64,000 nt of DNA from Acanthacorydalis orientalis. Lineage: Eukaryota; Arthropoda; Insecta; Megaloptera; Corydalidae. Made by a program: the position numbers and the translations under genes. The notes under the pieces are model-generated. The model made no database searches. It had not been told where the DNA came from and was given only the letters and a program-made list of their open reading frames with translations. The stretch lies in assembly GCA_034766995.1 (NCBI GenBank), contig CM068313.1, positions 41,091,496-41,155,495 of the forward strand, written 5' to 3'. Below, in pieces: positions 57,900 through 64,000 of the stretch (positions within the stretch are counted from its first letter, which is position 1; each line of letters begins with the position of its first letter).

Positions 57900-58655
57900 T
57901 ACTTAGTTCGACGTATTTGCTAGTGAATTGCTTGTAATTAATTATTACTTGATTAGATACTACCGTAAAAAACGTATATAGAATTAAAAAAATACAAAAA
58001 ATTCTTGTATTATTATTAATAGAAATTGTTTATAAAAATACCTTGTTTCTGTAATTTTTTAAAGAATATTTATAAAAAAGTTAAACGATTTGTAAAACAA
58101 TATATAACGATATAGATTTTTTTATAAAAAAATTGTAAAAGAATATGTAAAGTTTTATATTTTTATTGACTTTTATATTACAATCGTCGTTGTTTGCAAA
58201 AATATCCGTTCATTTTATTATATTATCTTATTTTTACTTTTATTATCTCTACTTTTCTGTTTCTTTGATAAAATTGTGTATTAGAAATCGTGCAATCAGC
58301 AGTATATAGTATACGATTTATAGATATGTTTGTGGCCATTTCTTTTAGTGAGCATCGGCTCTATGTTGCTATGAAAAAAGCTATTCACATATCACTTAGT
58401 AGTATTGCGACATACTCAATATCGTTTTACTCTTATAGAAACTTTGACAGTTTTGTGACTGCAAAGAGCTGTGCTTTTTGATGCTGTTATGATTAAGTAT
58501 CGACTATTATTTCGTATTTGAAAGCGGTCTTTTATGTTTGTCTCTAGACGTTGCGGTTGATATAACCTCGCTTTGGATATTATATACAAAATAAGAAAAA
58601 GTCTATGAGCTTTTAGATTTACATAAAATGGTTCACCTTTTCGTATGATACATTT
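57900..58655. other. A+T-rich sequence without recognisable gene
   Basis: Mildly G+C-richer at 58280-58600, with frames open on both strands but no match. Confidence 0.45.
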
Positions 58656-58656
58656 C

Positions 58657-58657
<1 letters not shown>

Positions 58658-58714
<57 letters not shown>

Positions 58715-58727
58715 ATATATATATATG
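58658..58727. repeat. (TA)n microsatellite
   Basis: TA run with an AAACATA interruption. Confidence 0.95.
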
Positions 58728-58771
58728 AAGTATAGTATTCATCATCAGTGGCACTTTTATAATATATGAAC

Positions 58772-58773
<2 letters not shown>

Positions 58774-58829
<56 letters not shown>
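58774..58829. repeat. (TA)n microsatellite
   Basis: Pure TA repeat. Confidence 0.95.
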
Positions 58830-58832
<3 letters not shown>

Positions 58833-59013
58833 AAATCTTTATTCATTCGTTTCTTTCATAAGGTTAGTAAGAACTTAGTAATATATGTATTTTTACATTC
58901 ATTTCATAACAAATTTAAAATAAATGTAATACTGTACATACATGTATGAACGCCTTTTTTTCTCATGTAACATATACCTTTCTCATTTATGTAATCAGTA
59001 TTGTTCTAACGTA

Positions 59014-59836
59014 TACGTGGGTCGTTTGATAAGTATGGTAAAAAAGCAAGTTAAACACATTTTTTTGGAAAAATACAATTTTATTTTTCAACATAGTCTC
59101 CATGGAGCGATATACATTTGGTCGAGCGAGTCTGTAAAATATGTATTGATGGTGGTAATGATATCCTCATTTGACGAGAATTTCTTCCCACCGAGTCAAA
59201 TTTTCAAGTTAGGGAAGAGGAAGAAATCGCACGGGGCCAAGTCCGTAGAATAGGGTGGATAAGCCTTCTTCGAATCCTAATTCGTGCAATTTAGCCATTG
59301 CGACGTTCAATTTGTGGGACAACGCTTTGTACTGATAAAAAAGCATTTTTTGTGGGCCAATTTTGACAGTTTTTGTTTCATCTCGTCATTAAAACGGTCC
59401 AATAATGTTGCATAATAAGCTGCTGTTAACGTGTTTCCTTTGTTAAGTAATCGATCAGGATGATTCCTTAGGAATCCCGAAAAACAGTGGTCATTACTTT
59501 TCCAACCGACAAAACGGTCTTCGACTTCTTCGACACACTTTCATCAGTCGTTGTCCATTATGTTGACTGTTGCTTCAACTCAGGTGTGTAGTGGTGGATC
59601 CATGTTTCATCTACGGTGACGAATCGACGTAAAAAGGCCTGCTCGTTTTTTTTTCCAATTTTATAACTACTTCAATGCTCGCTTTAAACATCTGTAGAGC
59701 GTGAACAACGAGTCACTTCTGGCTGAAATTTCGCCTATACTAGTTTGAAAAGTGACACTTGAAAACTGTGACGTTACCAAATGAATGGTGGCGTTACATC
59801 GTAGAAATTTGCCAAACTTATCGAATAACCCACGTA
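59014..59836 (-). mobile_element. Irritans-type mariner, internally deleted copy 3
   Basis: Left end TACGTGGGTCGTTTGATAAG; inverse of the right end TACGTGGGTTATTCGATAAG, both including the TA target duplication. This is the best-preserved pair of termini in the family. Length 823 bp. The same leader-to-first-Asp junction is seen as in copies 1 and 2. Confidence 0.88.
59075..59625 (-). pseudogene. Mariner (irritans-type) transposase fragment
   Basis: The minus strand reads VTVDETWIHHYTPELKQQST (first catalytic Asp, better conserved than in copy 1), then a stop, SKKSKTVLSVGKVMTTVFRD, and GIILIDYLTKE. The second-Asp block is degraded (the HQDN position reads YQYK). The third-Asp region is still visible as a DLAPCDFFLFP-type frame, followed by LGGKKFSSNEDIITTI. 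Stops and frameshifts occur throughout. Inactive. Confidence 0.82.
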
Positions 59837-59839
59837 CTT

Positions 59840-60440
59840 CAAGTCAATTTTTGAAATGAAATGTAAAATTGTTTCAATAGTTAGAAACCTCCTGAATTAA
59901 ATGTGGTATCTAATGATTACTTCTACTTAATTTTATTAAAAAGAATTGACATTTGAGAAATATTATATTTTTAATTTTTAAATAAATAATAAAAAATACA
60001 TTATATATTTATTAAAAAATATGAAAAACCTATTACATCTTTGTCCTGTTAAATGTATATGTTAATTTTTTAAAATTAAAATTTGGTTCTTCTATATTCC
60101 AGTTTGCTTCTTACTTTTTTAATAGAAGTTTAGTTAGTAGATAAATAGAATTATTTTTCATACGATTAAAATGTTCGTCAGTTAATTTAGTTAAGTATTT
60201 TGATTTATTTTGAATCATAAGTAGGTTAAAATTTCAGTGCTTAATTTCGAATTATATGCTAAATAATATGTTCGAAAATTGTAAAAACACCTTTAAAAAT
60301 ATGAAATAAATATTTATTTTACTCAATGTTCGTTTTTGAATATCAATATGTAGACGAAGGTTAAACTAAAATATGAAAGTTATATTTTGGATTAAGTAAT
60401 ATTTTTCAGTATTTACAATTATGATATACTTATAATTCAC

Positions 60441-60486
<46 letters not shown>

Positions 60487-60635
60487 TGCACTTTTTTGTT
60501 CATTTATTAAAATTTAATGTGCCTAGAATTTGTAATGGAAGTTTATTCTTCAATATGCTCTATAGTTATACTTTCTAATAAAAGTTACGAAGATGTATTT
60601 AGTGTTAAAGCGAACACAAATTAAACACACATCGC
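59840..60635. other. A+T-rich sequence without recognisable gene
   Basis: Only a (TA)n at 60447-60482. Confidence 0.5.
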
Positions 60636-60639
60636 AGTC

Positions 60640-61110
60640 AGAATATTTATAAATATAGGTAAGTAAATTTTCTGTCGGTGCTTGCTATTCAACAATCTTA
60701 TTCGCATCATATAACAGACTTTTACCTTTGTAGACTTGATTGCGTTCTGGCGCAATTAAAATGTCTGGTGGTTTTTCATAACGACATTATGTGGCAGCGC
60801 CGGAAACTAACTCGTAAATTAAATTTTGTTTGAATCAAGACACTTTGTTGTGTATAAACGTAGAGAATTTAAGTAAATACTTAAATATCAAAATGAGTAA
60901 ACAGTTGGAGGGAGCAAGCGGTGATTACATAAAGCCTTTTGTATGATCGTGTATGTTAACTTCCTTGGTGTTCGGTTACAAAACAAAGTTTTAAATGGTA
61001 GACGTAGAGGTCTCTAGTAACAATGGCATTGCAGTGAAAGCTTAGTAGTAGTCTGTAAAATGTGTGCTTACTTGTGTTTTCATAGTAACGTTATGTACGA
61101 TCTGGTTTTG
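60640..61110. other. G+C-richer island with splice-donor consensus
   Basis: ATAG is followed by GTAAGTAAAT at 60660, a near-ideal + strand donor, with no obvious coding frame upstream. Further in, an ATG at about 60894 opens only 17 codons (MSKQLEGASGDYIKPFV). Could be a non-coding exon or regulatory DNA. Confidence 0.25.
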
Positions 61111-61599
61111 TAATCTATATTTACGAGCACAGTGAATTATATAAAAACATAATTAAGATAAATTTTCTATGAGGTTAAAAGCTTGGAAACTCAGGACACA
61201 AATTAACAATTTAGCTTGATAAAAAATATCAAATAAAACAAGAGATATAAAAATATATATTCAGAAATAATTAAAAAACAAATAAATTCGATTTTTTTCT
61301 AATAATTGTATATTATATCCTTTAATTTTTGTTGACAAACCCGGTTTCATAATAGATGTTATTTTTAGTTAAATTATATTGGATAAAGTATAATATTAAA
61401 TTTAGTTAATAACAGAATTCTTCTTTACTATTTAATGAAATGTATACAATATGTATAACTTTGTTTGAAAGCTGTAATAGTGTACATTTTCAAACTATGG
61501 AAAAATGTAAATAACATTTCAAATAATTCTTCAGCATTACTATTTCCTTAAAAGAGTAACTAATATAGCAATAAAATAATACATAGAACACACATAGGA

Positions 61600-61653
<54 letters not shown>

Positions 61654-62588
61654 CATATAGATGCATGTATGTATGGATATGTGCATATAAATTTAATAAC
61701 CATTTCCGACCAATTTAACATTACTTAAATATGAAATTTTGTCTTACAGTAAATACGAATCTTTGTGAACAAAGAGAATGGAGTTTATAAGAAGTATATA
61801 TCTAGATGTATTTTTCATAAGAGAAGATTAAATTTTTGATGCATAAGATACACATATTCGACAACTTCAAAAAAAAATGTAATATCTTTAATTTAAAACG
61901 AATGACATCGAGCTGTAGCTAATATACATACAAGGATTTGAAGAAAGTATGGAAGCTGTAATTTCTTATTCTGTTTGCGTATGTTATTATTCTCAATATT
62001 TACAGTACTATGTATTTACACGAGTACGGAATATTAAAAACTATATTTTTCAATAATAGAAGCATATCAATTGGAGACATATGAAAAACACATCACGACG
62101 TTCTTGAAAGGAAAACAGTACTCGCATACACATTGTGACATGCGCAATTTATTATTCGCTCGTTCCATGTTTATTTCGTTTTCTTTAAACATATATATAT
62201 TTATCTTTGTATCTATAACAGTGAAAAAACTATGATGTATGATATGTTCATCTGATGTACTACGTACATGTTCAACTGATGTGCGCTATACTGATATGTT
62301 TTGACTAGATGGAGGGCATCTCTGACTGATCACAAAAAAGTAAATGGTAAACACTTCATAAGAGAATATTTCATTTTTCGAACAAAATAATAAAAAAAAG
62401 AAAATACAGATGATATATATTGTTCTGCATTCATTAAAAATATAAAAGATGAATGCAAATACATTTTTTAATGTCAGAATAATCAGAAAAAAATATTCTA
62501 AATTTTCAGTTTAAAGAAACGTTTATCTTAATTTGTTATGTTTCCTAAGAATTTTGTCAAATCTGTGTACTTATTTCTATGTATTAAA

Positions 62589-62622
<34 letters not shown>

Positions 62623-62978
62623 CAGTCATTATACATTCCATGTTACATTTGTAAGTAACTTTGTTACTGATCAACTTTTGAAAATGTTACTTTTTACATA
62701 CTTAAAATTAAACGGTGGATCTATTATTTTAGATGGTATGCACATATATAAGAAGATAATTCACTGTTTCTCTTCTGATTTTTATTATCAGTCTTACTAG
62801 GAAACTAGAATTATTTGCTAAATAAGTGCTAAATTAATTAGTAAAATTTGATGAATCATTTTTTCGATGCTTATAACATTCGAAGTTTCCGAATAATAAT
62901 CCCTCTGATAGTTCGTAAGAAGAAGTAATACGACTGAAATTTAGTATTAAATGATGAGTTAACAAATGAGATCAAACA
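61111..62978. other. A+T-rich sequence without recognisable gene
   Basis: Holds (TA)n tracts at 61603-61652 and 62597-62622; otherwise nothing supported. Confidence 0.5.
61603..61652. repeat. (TA)n microsatellite
   Basis: Pure TA repeat. Confidence 0.95.
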
Positions 62979-62986
62979 TATTAGGC

Positions 62987-63408
62987 CAACGCTCGGCAAA
63001 GGGCGGCTCCCAAAACTATTCTGTGCGGCTCCCCAGACAATATTGTGTTTTATTGGCATTTTTCCCAAACTTTTATATTAAAATCTACAATAATATAATA
63101 TGTACCAATATAAGAATATTTTATGTATAAACGGATAATTCACATTATTTTTTCACACATCCATATATATTATGTGTGCAAATTGTAACTTTGTGTAAAA
63201 CTATTAACTGCAAAAATGAAGATTCAAAGTCTTCAACGAGTAGAGTAAAATATGTTGTTCTTTAGTAAGTAGGACTACTATATAGTAGTATTTTTTATTA
63301 CTTATAAATACAATTTTAAAATAATATTTTATATGGCTCTTGAATATTCAAAAATGTATGAAAAGTATTATATGTGGCTCTTATTATCGAATAAGTTGTC
63401 CACCCATG
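62987..63408. mobile_element. hAT-like MITE
   Basis: The left end reads CAACGCTCGGCAAAGGGCGG, then CTCCC. The inverse of the right end reads CATGGGTGGACAACTTATTC, with GAGCCACAT further in. Both resemble the CAGGGGT(C/G)GGCAA...GGCTC termini of hAT elements. The immediate flanks are TATTAGGC on the left and TATTAGAT on the right: an 8-bp target duplication, the length typical of hAT, with two mismatches. TGGCTCTT occurs twice inside (near 63335 and 63374). There is no coding capacity in 422 bp. Confidence 0.65.
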
Positions 63409-63419
63409 TATTAGATCAT

Positions 63420-64000
63420 TTATAGTGAAAAAATAAATTTAAATCATATATTACATGATTAATTATATTTTATAAATTGATATGAAAATTTACAACTATT
63501 ATAGTTAATGTTTTTTACATTTTTTCTATTTATAAGCCATTCATAAAAAGATGTGATTTTTGTGAAAAGGAAGATAAAGTTAGAAAGTTACAAAAATAAT
63601 AGAAAAAAATCAAATATTTGATTTTAATAACTGAGGAAAATAGCATTATTTCTGTATAGAATAAACAAATCCATGTTCTTGAGAAAAGTATATTCAAGAC
63701 AATGGAAGTTATTTTAATGAAATCAATATACTCGTATATATATACTTTAAATGAAATAAATCGAATTTGTAATAAATATTTGATATTAACGATTAAATCT
63801 ATACTCATATAATAGTCAAAGGTAATATTACTTTTGAGATTTTAATGTTCAAAGCAATGACTACACAATAAATACTTAAAGTTTATTTAATGCAAATATA
63901 CAAACTGTTTAAAATCTCATAATAATAATTTAACTCGCACAAATTACATTTCACAGGAATATCTAATCCACTTCTAGAAACAATATAAATACAAACTCGT
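63420..64000. other. A+T-rich sequence without recognisable gene
   Basis: A 92-codon minus-strand frame at 63530-63808 is Ile/Phe/Leu-rich and compositional. Confidence 0.5.

Noticed and set aside
58942..59253. Plus-strand ORF of 103 codons
   Set aside because: Its right part is antisense to mariner copy 3 and its left part is A+T-rich sequence without motifs.

Overview
The window is 64 kb of very A+T-rich eukaryotic DNA. There are no operons, Shine-Dalgarno sites or densely packed ORFs. It is dominated by long (TA)n microsatellites, often fused to (CA)n/(TG)n or (GA)n/(CT)n tracts, and by decayed transposons. The transposon content (several mariner families, a piggyBac relic, a non-LTR retrotransposon fragment, hAT-like and other terminal-inverted-repeat elements) suggests an arthropod, most likely an insect. 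This is an inference; no marker gene fixes the species. Most of the window reads as intron or intergenic sequence.

No complete host protein-coding gene is visible. The best host-gene candidate is a 49-nt exon on the + strand at 21912-21960. It has a long pyrimidine tract with CAG in front and GTGAGT behind, and its open frame ends in DFDYIV, the first beta strand of the FAD-binding fold of GMC oxidoreductases (glucose dehydrogenase/choline dehydrogenase family). A second GMC-like trace (EIILSA..., 15830-15946, with an in-frame stop) lies 6 kb upstream on the same strand and is much weaker. If the 49-nt exon is real, its neighbouring exons lie beyond very long introns, probably outside this window.

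Transposons, left to right: irritans-type mariner deletion copy (161-974, +); mariner 3' end (about 6137-6330, -) next to a piggyBac C-terminal relic (6578-7060, -); near full-length Hsmar1-like mariner (16643-17949, +); irritans-type copy 2 (42632-43445, -); Hsmar1-like deletion copies at 44338-44458 and 47320-47585 (+); LINE 3' fragment (48585-49519, +); an 80-bp mariner miniature (49871-49950); a MITE with GTATAAGACGACC ends (51202-51706); a third, internally deleted mariner (55813-56692, +); irritans-type copy 3 (59014-59836, -); and a hAT-like MITE (62987-63408) with imperfect 8-bp target duplications.

The three irritans-type copies share one internal deletion that removes the N-terminal DNA-binding domain, and the two Hsmar1-like deletion copies share a different one. 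This points to propagation of defective derivatives mobilised in trans. Several G+C-richer islands (around 2.6, 13.4, 21.2, 24.2, 25.6, 31.4, 37.2, 39.9, 53.4, 54.9 and 60.9 kb) are not explained by recognisable transposons; they may be regulatory elements, non-coding exons or old repeats. Two perfect hairpins or foldbacks and several short direct-repeat loci add unexplained structure. No CRISPR array, rRNA or convincing tRNA was seen.
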